Assembly (NCBI GenBank): GCA_015056495.1
Contig: SVGC01000006.1
Span: forward strand, 62,001-126,000
Length of the DNA stretch: 64,000 nt
Direction: 5' to 3'
DNA from: Butyrivibrio sp.
GTDB lineage: Bacteria; Bacillota; Clostridia; Lachnospirales; Lachnospiraceae
Part shown: positions 28,564 to 37,440 of the stretch, in pieces
Layout: each line of letters opens with the position of its first letter
Numbering within the stretch: the stretch's first letter is position 1
Position numbers and translations under genes: made by a program
Notes under the pieces: model-generated
Databases searched by the model: none
What the model was told of the DNA's origin: nothing
What the model saw: the letters and a program-made list of their open reading frames with translations, nothing else

Positions 28564-29247
28564 ATGGAAAAGTACAAAGAAGATTTTATTGATTTTATGG
28601 TAGACAGCAATGTCTTAAAGTTTGGAGAGTTCACATTAAAAAGTGGACGTAAGTCTCCATTTTTCATGAATGCAGGAGCATATGTTAAGGGCTCACAGCT
28701 CAGAAAGCTTGGAGAATACTATGCAAGAGCTATCCATGATACATTTGGTCTTGAATTTGATGTTCTTTTTGGACCTGCATACAAGGGAATTCCTCTTGCT
28801 GTTATTACAGCCAGTGCTATCAGTGAATTATACGGAAGAGATGTAAAATACTGCTCAAACCGTAAAGAGATCAAGGATCATGGTGACAAGGGTATCCTTC
28901 TTGGAAGTAAGCTTCGCGATGGCGACAGAGTGCTGATCATTGAAGACGTTACAACATCCGGTAAGTCTATCGAAGAGACAATGCCTATCCTTCAGGAGCA
29001 GGCAGATGTTGACGTAGTAGGTATGATGGTATCTCTGAATCGTCAGGAAAAAGGTCTTGATACAGACATGAGTGCTCTTGATGAGATCCGTGAGAAATAT
29101 GGTTTTGAGGCTCATGCAATCGTAACTATGAGTGAAGTAATTGAGCATCTGTACAACAGACCTATCGATGGCGAAGTGCTTCTTACAAAAGATATCAAGA
29201 AAGCTCTTGATGAATATTACGCTGAATATGGCGCTATATCCAAATAA
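28564..29247 (+). CDS. pyrE: Orotate phosphoribosyltransferase
   Basis: The 227-residue enzyme joins orotate to PRPP to give OMP, the substrate of PyrF. The PRPP-binding motif is RVLIIEDVTTSGKSIEETM, and FTLKSGRKSPFFMNAG and GPAYKGIPLAV are typical of PyrE. The start at 28564 with GGGGAGA upstream is preferred to the earlier in-frame start at 28546, which would overlap pyrF. The genes pyrF and pyrE lie in one operon. Confidence 0.95.
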   Translation: MEKYKEDFIDFMVDSNVLKFGEFTLKSGRKSPFFMNAGAYVKGSQLRKLGEYYARAIHDTFGLEFDVLFGPAYKGIPLAVITASAISELYGRDVKYCSNRKEIKDHGDKGILLGSKLRDGDRVLIIEDVTTSGKSIEETMPILQEQADVDVVGMMVSLNRQEKGLDTDMSALDEIREKYGFEAHAIVTMSEVIEHLYNRPIDGEVLLTKDIKKALDEYYAEYGAISK

Positions 29248-29301
29248 TAATGTATAATTAGAGTGGTGTTTTTTCTATATTATAGAAAGGTGGATTTGGA
29301 T

Positions 29302-29454
29302 ATGGAAGAAAGAACATATAAGGTTATGGGAAGATCAGGCGCTCTTAACATTGCATTTGGTGTTATTTCAATTGTAGCAGGTATGGCTGCAGGAGTACTC
29401 CTTATCATTAGTGGAGCCAAGCTTTTACAGAACCGTTCTAAAATAATGTTTTAA
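29302..29454 (+). CDS. Small membrane protein
   Basis: This 50-residue protein begins MEERTYKVMGRSGALNIAFG and has one strongly hydrophobic helix (about 16-42) with a Gly/Ala-rich face, followed by a basic end. The ATG at 29302 has GAAAGGTGG upstream; an earlier start at 29263 is unlikely. It lies 10 bases upstream of the next gene, another small membrane protein, and the two may act together. I do not recognise a named family with certainty. Confidence 0.6.
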   Translation: MEERTYKVMGRSGALNIAFGVISIVAGMAAGVLLIISGAKLLQNRSKIMF

Positions 29455-29464
29455 TGTGTGAGTT

Positions 29465-29839
29465 ATGAGAATTGATTTTTTTAACCATAAGTTTAAAAGA
29501 CCTAAAATAAAGATCAGACCAAGATTTCTGTGGAACAGATATATGTTCACAGATAACAAACACCCGGATAGAGGAATCATGTCCTCTATCCTGGGTGTTA
29601 TTTCTGTAGTTACAATTATTGTAGCTATTGTACTTACATATAATGCAGGTGGACAGGCTGGGATCCGTTCGGGAGCAGCCGTATTTCTGGCCACCTGTTT
29701 TTCTATTGTCGGCCTGATACTTGGTATCAAGTCACGTTTCGAGAAAGATATATTTAAGTTTTTTCCTAATTTTGGAATTTCCATAAATAGCATTGTTATC
29801 CTATTTATGATTTATATAATGGTTATTTCGTATATTTGA
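29465..29839 (+). CDS. Small three-helix membrane protein (DUF6142-like)
   Basis: The 124-residue protein has a basic N-terminus (FNHKFKRPKIKIRPRF), then KHPDRGIMSSILGVISVVTI and two further hydrophobic segments, with GLILGIKSRF between the second and third. The KHxxKGxxSxxLGxIS and GLILG pattern resembles a family of small membrane proteins common in Lachnospiraceae, which I recall as DUF6142. That name is from memory. No function is known. It lies in a compact row with its neighbours. Confidence 0.6.
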   Translation: MRIDFFNHKFKRPKIKIRPRFLWNRYMFTDNKHPDRGIMSSILGVISVVTIIVAIVLTYNAGGQAGIRSGAAVFLATCFSIVGLILGIKSRFEKDIFKFFPNFGISINSIVILFMIYIMVISYI

Positions 29840-29852
29840 TTTTGGAGGATTT

Positions 29853-31943
29853 ATGATCGATCAGGAAATGCAGGAGATTTTGTCAGAACGTTTAGAACTT
29901 GCATGTGAGAGACTTGCTAATATAGATGAAGAACATCTGAAGGATGAAGCTTTTGATGACTATTTTCATACAGTCAAGGGCTTCCTTTCAGATATTATAG
30001 ATACATATAATTGGAGCATCAGCGGTGGTAAGGACAGCGATAGCCTTGATAAGCTCAAAGAGAGAAATCATAAGCTTTATGAGGATATCCTTCCTGAAAA
30101 TTATGATAAAAGCTATGCTAACCCGACAGTAGCTGTTGAAAGACTTGGCAAGAGCCTTGGACAGCTTCTTTCATGTCTGTATTTTGAACTTCGCTCACTT
30201 ATTCCTAGTGTGTATGAAGGTTCACTTTTTGATCTTGTTATCAGACTGGAACTGTTTTTGGAGATCTACGGAGCGTTCGTTTCTGCTGATGAAGATGGAC
30301 GCGCTCTTCCAAGGAACACAGAGATCAGGGATATCCTGTACTACTTTTTCTGCGACTACGCAGAGGATGAGAGACAGATCCGTTTTGAACATATCGTATA
30401 TGGCGAAGAGGATTATGCAAGGGATATCGTATTAAACAGTGATCTTGAGGATATGTCTTATCTGTATCGCTACGGCGAATATGTGACAGACAACGAAGTT
30501 GCCATGGCGCAGCATCTTAATTCCCTTCCGGAATCTGTTATAAAGACTATGGCAGATACCTATACCGAAGGATATAGAATAGGTTTCGCCCTTACAGGCA
30601 AGGATATTACCAAAAAGAAGACTGTAAGCATAAAATACGTCATTGGTTTTGAACGAATGATCAGATATGCTATCCACAATTTTGAAGAAATGGGACTGCG
30701 CTCAACCTTATTCAGAGCACATCCTAGCTTGTTCCATTCAGTGAACAATTCAGTTCCTGATGGATATACAGGTGCCAGTGCCAATAAGCAGTATGAGTAT
30801 GATCACAAGGATGATAACGCTCTGTTCCTTGATGGAACATACAACAACAGACGTCTTGAAGCTATCAAATCTGCTGGTGAGATGTTTAAAGACAAGGCTC
30901 ACGGTTATGGCGGCCCTGCTGTTGTAAGATCTTTTGGCGAAAAGCCATTTGAACCTGTTCAGAAAGAGGATGCGGTTCACCTTACTGCCGAGCAGAAAAA
31001 GCTCATTGGAGATTACAGGATACAGGCGTCACTTGCTCAGAGTGAGTACATCATTCCTGAGGAGAGGAGCTTTACTATCATAGCTTTCCCTGTTCCTGAG
31101 ATCGGACCAGAGTTTAAAGAGATATTTAATGAGACTGTACGTATTAATACATTGGATTACAAACTGTATCAGGGCATACAGCAGAAACTTATTGATGCCC
31201 TTGATAAAGCAGAGTATTGTTGCATAAAGGGTATGGGCAACAACCATACAGATATGAAGGTAATGCTTCATAAGCTTAAGGATCCGTCAAAAGAGACTAA
31301 TTTTGAAAACTGCGTTGCTGACGTAAATATTCCTGTTGGAGAGGTATTTACATCTCCGATCCTCAAGGGAACAGAAGGTGTCCTTCATGTCAGCTCTGTA
31401 TTCCTCAAGGGTCTGTTATACAAGAACCTTGAAGTGAAGTTTAAAGATGGCCTTATAACTGATTACAGCTGTGACAATTTTGCAGATAGTCAGGAAGGCC
31501 GCAAATATATCAATGACAATGTCTTGTACAATCATGAGACTCTTCCTCTTGGAGAGTTTGCAATCGGTACTAATACAACGGCCTATGTTATGGCCAGAAA
31601 GTATGGCATAGCAGATAAGCTGCCTATTCTGATCGCTGAAAAGACAGGCCCGCATTTTGCTGTGGGTGATACCTGCTATTCACATGAAGAAGACTTAACT
31701 ACATATAATCCAGATGGCAAGAGTATTATTGCCAGAGAAAATGAAATATCAGCACTACGAAAAGAAACTCCGGAAAAGGCATATTTTGGATGCCATACAG
31801 ATATAACTATTCCATATGATGAGCTTGGGGAGCTCTCAGCAGTACTACCAGATGGAAGTAAGATTACTATCATTGAGAAAGGTCGCTTCGTTCTTCAGGG
31901 AACTGAGGAGCTGAATAAGCCTTTAGATGTAACAATTTTGTAA
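29853..31943 (+). CDS. M29-family-like aminopeptidase with long N-terminal extension
   Basis: The 696-residue protein has in its C-terminal 400 residues the pattern of M29 metallo-aminopeptidases (AmpS/PepS): CVADVNIPVGEVFTSP with a metal-ligand Glu, LPLGEFAIGTN, and AEKTGPHFAVGDTCYSHEED with His and Asp ligands. M29 enzymes are normally about 410 residues. The first 290 or so residues here are an all-helical, acidic extension with no family I recognise. It lacks a signal peptide, so it should be cytosolic and cleave N-terminal residues from peptides. The ATG has TGGAGGATTT upstream. Confidence 0.82.
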   Translation: MIDQEMQEILSERLELACERLANIDEEHLKDEAFDDYFHTVKGFLSDIIDTYNWSISGGKDSDSLDKLKERNHKLYEDILPENYDKSYANPTVAVERLGKSLGQLLSCLYFELRSLIPSVYEGSLFDLVIRLELFLEIYGAFVSADEDGRALPRNTEIRDILYYFFCDYAEDERQIRFEHIVYGEEDYARDIVLNSDLEDMSYLYRYGEYVTDNEVAMAQHLNSLPESVIKTMADTYTEGYRIGFALTGKDITKKKTVSIKYVIGFERMIRYAIHNFEEMGLRSTLFRAHPSLFHSVNNSVPDGYTGASANKQYEYDHKDDNALFLDGTYNNRRLEAIKSAGEMFKDKAHGYGGPAVVRSFGEKPFEPVQKEDAVHLTAEQKKLIGDYRIQASLAQSEYIIPEERSFTIIAFPVPEIGPEFKEIFNETVRINTLDYKLYQGIQQKLIDALDKAEYCCIKGMGNNHTDMKVMLHKLKDPSKETNFENCVADVNIPVGEVFTSPILKGTEGVLHVSSVFLKGLLYKNLEVKFKDGLITDYSCDNFADSQEGRKYINDNVLYNHETLPLGEFAIGTNTTAYVMARKYGIADKLPILIAEKTGPHFAVGDTCYSHEEDLTTYNPDGKSIIARENEISALRKETPEKAYFGCHTDITIPYDELGELSAVLPDGSKITIIEKGRFVLQGTEELNKPLDVTIL

Positions 31944-32032
31944 TATTTGCTATTGGCTATACCCAATATATTGTGGTATGGTTTAGATAGGAATACTAAA
32001 AGAATATTTATGTAAAAGAGGAGAAAAAAGAC

Positions 32033-32539
32033 GTGGCACAAGTGGGAATTGTAATGGGCTCTGATTCTGATATGAAGGTCATGGCCAAAGCAGCTGATAT
32101 TCTGGATCAGCTTGGAATAACATATGAGATGAACATCATCTCTGCGCATAGGGAACCAGACGAATTTTTCGAATATGCAAAAAGTGCAGAGGAAAAAGGT
32201 TTTAAGGTAATTATTGCAGGTGCAGGAATGGCAGCACATCTTCCTGGAATGTGTGCAGCAATATTTCCAATGCCGGTTATAGGTATTCCAATGCATACAA
32301 CATCACTTGGTGGCCGAGATTCTTTATATAGTATCGTGCAGATGCCAACAGGTATACCTGTAGCAACCGTTGCTATCAACGGCGGAGCAAATGCAGGTAT
32401 CCTTGCAGCTAAGATTCTTGCAACATCAGATTCTGAGCTTCTTGCAAAGCTTAAAGATTATACTAAGTCACTTAAAGAAAACGTTAAGGAAAAAGACGCA
32501 CATTTACAGGAAGTAGGCTATAAGAACTACGAAGTCTGA
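32033..32539 (+). CDS. purE: N5-carboxyaminoimidazole ribonucleotide mutase (PurE, class I)
   Basis: The 168-residue enzyme rearranges N5-CAIR to CAIR in purine synthesis. The active-site sequences are IVMGSDSDM, ISAHREPDEF (with the catalytic His), AGAGMAAHLPGM and GGRDSLYSIVQMP. The start is GTG at 32033 with AGAGGAG upstream. It leads the pur cluster. No purine riboswitch is visible in the 90-base gap before it. Confidence 0.95.
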   Translation: MAQVGIVMGSDSDMKVMAKAADILDQLGITYEMNIISAHREPDEFFEYAKSAEEKGFKVIIAGAGMAAHLPGMCAAIFPMPVIGIPMHTTSLGGRDSLYSIVQMPTGIPVATVAINGGANAGILAAKILATSDSELLAKLKDYTKSLKENVKEKDAHLQEVGYKNYEV

Positions 32540-32617
32540 TGGCTAAATATGCATAGCACTCAGATTTAGTAATATATTTAAATGATCATTTAGAAGTCTA
32601 AGGAGTAGGAGTTAGGT

Positions 32618-33649
32618 ATGGAACTGAATTACAAGAATGCTGGAGTTGACATTGAGGCAGGATATAAGTCTGTTGAACTTATAAAGAAGTATGTAGGAGA
32701 GACAATGAGACCAGAGGTTATTGGTGGTCTTGGTGGATTCTCCGGAGCTTTTTCTCTTAAAGCAATAAAAGATATGGAAGATCCGGTTCTTTTATCCGGT
32801 ACAGATGGCGTTGGTACTAAGATCAAGCTTGCATTTGTTCTTGATAAGCATGACACTATTGGTATTGACGCAGTAGCTATGTGTGTAAACGACGTTGCAT
32901 GTGCAGGTGGCGAGCCACTCTTTTTCCTGGATTACATTGCATGTGGTAAAAATATTCCTGAGAAGATTGCTGCAATCGTTAAGGGTGTTGCAGAAGGCTG
33001 CAAACAGTCTGACTGTGCACTTATTGGCGGTGAGACAGCTGAGCATCCTGATCTTATGCCTGTAGATGAATACGACGTAGCCGGATTTACAGTTGGCGTT
33101 GTGGATCGTAAGGATATGATCGATGGAAGCACTATCAAACCTGGTGATACACTTATCGGTGTTGCTTCAAGTGGTGTACACAGCAATGGTTTCTCACTTG
33201 TAAGAAAAGTATTTGATATGAGCAAAGAAAGCCTTGAGACATATTATGATGAACTGGGCACAACTCTTGGTGAGGCACTTCTTGCTCCTACAAGAATATA
33301 TGTGAAGATGATGAAGTCTATCAAGAATGCAGGAGTTAAGGTTAAGGGCTGCAGCCACATTACAGGTGGTGGATTCTATGAAAATATTCCTAGAATGCTT
33401 CCAGATGGTGTAAAGGCTGTTGTTAAGAAGGATAGCTATGAGATCCCTGCTATCTTCAAGCTTATGCAGAAAAAAGGCAATCTTGATGAGCACATGATGT
33501 ATAACACATTTAACATGGGTCTTGGTATGGTACTTGCTGTAGATCCAAGTGATGTGGATAAGACAATGGAAGCAATCAAAGCTTCTGGCGAGACTCCATA
33601 CATCGTTGGTAGTGTTGAAGTAGGAGAAAAGGGAGCTGAAGTATGCTAA
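32618..33649 (+). CDS. purM: Phosphoribosylformylglycinamidine cyclo-ligase
   Basis: The 343-residue ATP-dependent enzyme closes the imidazole ring, making AIR from FGAM. GLGGFSGAFSL, SGTDGVGTKIKLAF, GGETAEHPDLMP and the late CSHITGGGFYENIPRML are typical PurM sequences. AAGGAGTAGGAG precedes the ATG. Its end overlaps the start of purN by seven bases. Confidence 0.96.
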   Translation: MELNYKNAGVDIEAGYKSVELIKKYVGETMRPEVIGGLGGFSGAFSLKAIKDMEDPVLLSGTDGVGTKIKLAFVLDKHDTIGIDAVAMCVNDVACAGGEPLFFLDYIACGKNIPEKIAAIVKGVAEGCKQSDCALIGGETAEHPDLMPVDEYDVAGFTVGVVDRKDMIDGSTIKPGDTLIGVASSGVHSNGFSLVRKVFDMSKESLETYYDELGTTLGEALLAPTRIYVKMMKSIKNAGVKVKGCSHITGGGFYENIPRMLPDGVKAVVKKDSYEIPAIFKLMQKKGNLDEHMMYNTFNMGLGMVLAVDPSDVDKTMEAIKASGETPYIVGSVEVGEKGAEVC

Positions 33650-34287
33650 GGATTGCTGTTTGTGTTTCTGGTGGAGGCACTAATCTGCAGGCTATTATCG
33701 ATGGTATAGCTTCAGGTCTTATTACAAATACTGAGATCGTACTTGTTTTTTCTAATAATAAAAATGCCTATGCTCTGGAAAGAGCTAAAAAGGCTGGAAT
33801 ACCTACAGCAGTTCGTTGTCCTAAGGACTATGCCAGCAGGGATGAATTTAATGAAGAATTCCTTAAAGCACTTAAGGAGGCTCAGCCTGACCTGGTAGTA
33901 CTTGCAGGATGCCTTGTAGTCATTCCTGAGGCTGTTGTAAAAGCATTTCCAAATAGGATCATCAATATCCATCCATCACTGATACCATCATTTTGCGGCA
34001 AGGGCTACTATGGACTTCATGTTCATGAAAAAGTCCTTGAGCGTGGTGTAAAAGTATCGGGAGCAACGGTTCATTTTGTTGATGAAGGTACAGATACAGG
34101 TCCTATCATCCTTCAGAAGCCTGTTATGATCAGGCAGGATGATACACCTGAGACACTTCAGAAGAGGATAATGGAGCAGGCTGAATGGGTGATCATGCCA
34201 AAGGCCATAGACCTTATTGCCAATGGCAAGGTAACAGTAAAAGATGGTCATGTTGTCATTGATGGTTATGACGAGATGGTCTTTTGA
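33643..34287 (+). CDS. purN: Phosphoribosylglycinamide formyltransferase
   Basis: The 214-residue enzyme transfers a formyl group from 10-formyl-THF to GAR. VCVSGGGTNLQAII, then NIHPSLIPSFCGKGYYGLHVHE (Asn and His of the active site) and TVHFVDEGTDTGPII, with the catalytic Asp, are diagnostic. The start overlaps the end of purM, so the two are translationally coupled. Confidence 0.96.
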   Translation: MLRIAVCVSGGGTNLQAIIDGIASGLITNTEIVLVFSNNKNAYALERAKKAGIPTAVRCPKDYASRDEFNEEFLKALKEAQPDLVVLAGCLVVIPEAVVKAFPNRIINIHPSLIPSFCGKGYYGLHVHEKVLERGVKVSGATVHFVDEGTDTGPIILQKPVMIRQDDTPETLQKRIMEQAEWVIMPKAIDLIANGKVTVKDGHVVIDGYDEMVF

Positions 34288-34391
34288 TGATGATCATAGA
34301 AAAATTGCAGTAATGATCTGATTTTTTTATAGAAGAATAAATGATTTTTTTATATAATAATTGAGCGACTTTGAAAGGGAGATTTGGTACG

Positions 34392-35666
34392 ATGAAGGTA
34401 CTTATTGTTGGTGGAGGCGGTCGTGAACACGCTATTGCTGAGGCTGTCAGCAGATCAAAGCGTGTATCAAAAATCTATTGCGCACCTGGAAATGCAGGAA
34501 TTGCAGAGCTTGCAGAGTGCGTTCCGATTACTCCTATGGAATTTGATAAAATTGTTGCTTTTGCCAAGGAAAAGGCAATTGATCTGACTATTGTTGGAAT
34601 GGATGATCCACTGGTTGGCGGACTTGTTGATGAACTTGAGAAAAATGGTCTGCGCGCCTTTGGACCTAGGAAAAATGCAGCTATTCTTGAAGGAAGTAAG
34701 GCTTTTTCCAAGAATCTTATGAAAAAATATGGAATTCCAACAGCGTCTTATGAGACATTTGATAATGCAAAGGCTGCGCTTGATTATCTTGAGACTGCCA
34801 AGATGCCTATCGTACTTAAGGCTGACGGACTTGCTCTGGGTAAGGGTGTTCTGATCTGTAAGGATCTTGAAGAGGCCAAGGCTGGAGTTAAAGAGATCAT
34901 GGAAGATCGCAAATTTGGAGATGCAGGAAATCATCTTGTTATCGAAGAATTTATGACTGGTAGAGAAGTATCTGTTCTCTCTTTTGTTGATGGTAGCACA
35001 TATAAGCTCATGACATCAGCACAGGATCATAAGAGAGCAGGAGATGGAGATACCGGACTTAACACAGGCGGTATGGGAACATTCTCACCAAGCCCATTCT
35101 ATACAAGTGAAGTAGATGCATACTGTAAGGAACATATCTATGGCAAGACTGTAGAAGCTATGAAGGCAGAAGGCAGAGAGTTCAAGGGAATTATCTATTT
35201 TGGACTGATGCTGACTCCTGATGGACCAAAGGTTCTTGAGTATAATGCAAGATTTGGAGATCCGGAAGCTCAGGTAATCCTGCCTAGATTAAAGACAGAT
35301 ATTATCGATATCTGTGAGGCTTGTATTGATGGAAAGCTTGCTGATCAGAAAGTTGAATTTGAGGATAATGCAGCAGTATGTGTTGTACTTGCTTCAGAGG
35401 GCTATCCTGTAGCTTATGAGAAAGGCAAGAAGATCACAGGTTTTGAGAACTTTAAGGATAAAGATGGTTACTACTGCTTCCATGCAGGTACCAAATTTGA
35501 TGGCGACAGTATCGTAACAAACGGAGGACGTGTTCTTGGAATAACAGCCAAGGGTGCTGACCTCAAAAGCGCCAGAGCAAATGCATATGAAGCAACTGAG
35601 TGGATTGCATTTGATAATAAATATATGCGTCATGACATTGGTAAAGCAATCGATGATGTAGACTGA
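34392..35666 (+). CDS. purD: Phosphoribosylamine-glycine ligase
   Basis: The 424-residue ATP-grasp enzyme makes GAR from phosphoribosylamine and glycine. KVLIVGGGGREHAIAEAV, SKAFSKNLMKKYGIPT, LKADGLALGKGV, DHKRAGDGDTGLNTGGMG and LEYNARFGDPEAQVILP are typical. The ATG at 34392 (GGGAGA upstream) is chosen over a TTG at 34371. A 100-base gap with a weak GATCAT/ATGATC hairpin and T-run precedes it, so it may have its own promoter. purC and purH are absent from the window, and the purF-like gene lies 13 kb away. Confidence 0.96.
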   Translation: MKVLIVGGGGREHAIAEAVSRSKRVSKIYCAPGNAGIAELAECVPITPMEFDKIVAFAKEKAIDLTIVGMDDPLVGGLVDELEKNGLRAFGPRKNAAILEGSKAFSKNLMKKYGIPTASYETFDNAKAALDYLETAKMPIVLKADGLALGKGVLICKDLEEAKAGVKEIMEDRKFGDAGNHLVIEEFMTGREVSVLSFVDGSTYKLMTSAQDHKRAGDGDTGLNTGGMGTFSPSPFYTSEVDAYCKEHIYGKTVEAMKAEGREFKGIIYFGLMLTPDGPKVLEYNARFGDPEAQVILPRLKTDIIDICEACIDGKLADQKVEFEDNAAVCVVLASEGYPVAYEKGKKITGFENFKDKDGYYCFHAGTKFDGDSIVTNGGRVLGITAKGADLKSARANAYEATEWIAFDNKYMRHDIGKAIDDVD

Positions 35667-35730
35667 TAATGCAGATTGTCTGCTATTAGGTCACAAAGCG
35701 TGACTGCGGTTTTGTTTAGGAGGTATTTAT

Positions 35731-37383
35731 ATGATCAGAATGAAAAAAGGAATGTTGGCGAAGGTATGTGCTGCTGCAGTTCTAACAGGGGTGATGGCAC
35801 TGGCAGTTCCGAATGTAAGCTTTGCTTATACTCAGACAACAGGTACAGTTACTAGTACCAACGTAAAGGTAAGATCAGAGGCCAGTTCATCAGCTTCTCA
35901 GATTAGTAGTCTGGATAATGGTGATGTTGTGGATATCGTTGATGAAGCAACGGATTCCAGTGGATATGTATGGTACAAGATATATGTTAACAAGTCTACT
36001 TTTGGCTATGTCAGAAGTGATCTTGTGACAAAGAGTGGTTCATCATCAACATCTACTCAGACATCAACATCAACATCAACAACTACAACTACTGATTCTT
36101 CAAGCACATCAAGTACACCGGCATCGCTTCCTGCTACAACCGTTACATCAATAGCAGAGCAGTCAGCTACAGTAGTAGCAGATAGCGCCAATGTACGTGC
36201 AGGTGCAGGTACAGCTTATGATACTGTTGGTAAAGTTGTAAAAGGTGACGTTGTTACAATTACAGGTGAAGCAACAGGAACTGATAGCAAGAAGTGGTAT
36301 CAGATCACTTTCGGAAGCAGCAATAAGGTTGGATTTATCAGAAATGACCTGTTAACGATCGGTGCAGTAGCAGAGATTACAACGGAGGAGAATACTGAGA
36401 CTCAGACAGATACAACTGCTGAAGGTACTGATGCTGCAACAGAGGCGTCATCTGATGTCACAGAAGCTACATCTGAAGAATATACAGAAGAGACTCAGAG
36501 TACAGAACAGACAGTTGTAAATGATGATTATTCATTAGAGTATTCAACTGATGAAGAGGGCAATGCAGTCTGGTATCTGTATGATAAGGCTAATGATACA
36601 TACACATCTATCGCTGATCTCAAGAGTGCATACGAGCAGGTGCAGAATGGCGATACTGATAAATCAGAAGGTGTTGGCAAGGGTGTTGTTATAGTTCTTG
36701 CGATCATTATCATATTATTAGTTGCAGTTGTATTCCTGCTCATCTATAAGATCCGTGATCTTTCTTACTATGAGGAAGATGAAGACGAGGATGATGAGGA
36801 ATTAGATGATAGAAGACCATCAAGGCGCGAAGATGAGGAAGACAGAGTAGTATCTCCAAGAGCCAGAGATGAGAAATATGCTGCTCGTGATGGCAGAGAA
36901 CCTAGAGAAAGAGATCCAAGAGATAGAGAGCCAAGAGAACGTGAGCCTAGAGAAAGAAATCCACGTGAGAGAGATCCTAGGGAAAGAGATGCACGAGAAG
37001 CTCGAAATCCAAAAGAGCCTAAGGAACAAAAAGAAGGCAGAGAGTTTAGATTTAGTGATATGAATCCACTGGCTCAGAGAGCTGCTGCAGCTAAGAAAGA
37101 TGCTCCTGGCAGAGACAGAGTAAATGCTGAGTCTCGTGACAGAAATAATGCAAGACCTGTTTCCCGCGATGAAGATAAAGAAGTAAGAAGTCAGGTAAGA
37201 CCTTCTAGAAATACAGAAGACAGACCTAGAAGAGACGAAAGAAGAAGTTCTGAACCAGACTTTAGATCAAGCTCACAGAGAAGTGAAGCTCCAAAGACAT
37301 CTGGACGCAAGGCACGCAATTTTGCCAGCGATGATGATGACTTTGAATTTGAATTCTTAGATCTTGACGGAGACGAAAGATAA
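35731..37383 (+). CDS. Membrane-anchored double SH3 protein with charged repetitive tail
   Basis: The 550-residue protein has a signal peptide (about 1-32, cleaved near VSFAYT), two bacterial SH3 domains (about 42-108 and 145-213, each with NVKVRSEAS or NVRAGAGTAYDTVGK and a late GFIRxDLL/YVRSDLV strand), a Ser/Thr then Glu/Thr-rich linker, and one membrane helix (about 312-337). An acidic patch (EEDEDEDDEELDD) follows, then a long Arg/Glu/Asp/Pro-rich tail that repeats PRERDPRE-type units (about 385-430). The SH3 domains should face the cell wall and bind peptidoglycan, with the charged tail in the cytoplasm. The repeats recall low-complexity scaffolds. AGGAGG precedes the ATG. Function is unknown. 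Confidence 0.75.
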   Translation: MIRMKKGMLAKVCAAAVLTGVMALAVPNVSFAYTQTTGTVTSTNVKVRSEASSSASQISSLDNGDVVDIVDEATDSSGYVWYKIYVNKSTFGYVRSDLVTKSGSSSTSTQTSTSTSTTTTTDSSSTSSTPASLPATTVTSIAEQSATVVADSANVRAGAGTAYDTVGKVVKGDVVTITGEATGTDSKKWYQITFGSSNKVGFIRNDLLTIGAVAEITTEENTETQTDTTAEGTDAATEASSDVTEATSEEYTEETQSTEQTVVNDDYSLEYSTDEEGNAVWYLYDKANDTYTSIADLKSAYEQVQNGDTDKSEGVGKGVVIVLAIIIILLVAVVFLLIYKIRDLSYYEEDEDEDDEELDDRRPSRREDEEDRVVSPRARDEKYAARDGREPRERDPRDREPREREPRERNPRERDPRERDAREARNPKEPKEQKEGREFRFSDMNPLAQRAAAAKKDAPGRDRVNAESRDRNNARPVSRDEDKEVRSQVRPSRNTEDRPRRDERRSSEPDFRSSSQRSEAPKTSGRKARNFASDDDDFEFEFLDLDGDER

Positions 37384-37395
37384 GAAAAAAAGAAG

Positions 37396-37426
37396 CGCCC
37401 GCCGATGAAAATCGGCGGGCGTTAAT
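37396..37426. terminator. Bidirectional terminator
   Basis: CGCCCGCCGAT and ATCGGCGGGCG form an 11-bp perfect stem with a GAAA tetraloop. AATTTTT follows on the plus strand, and CTTCTTTTTTT follows on the minus strand, so it can serve both converging genes. Confidence 0.92.
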
Positions 37427-37440
37427 TTTTGAAATAATCA

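Noticed and set aside
31944-32032. Purine riboswitch before purE
   Set aside because: The conserved loop and junction sequences of the purine aptamer are absent from this 89-base gap.
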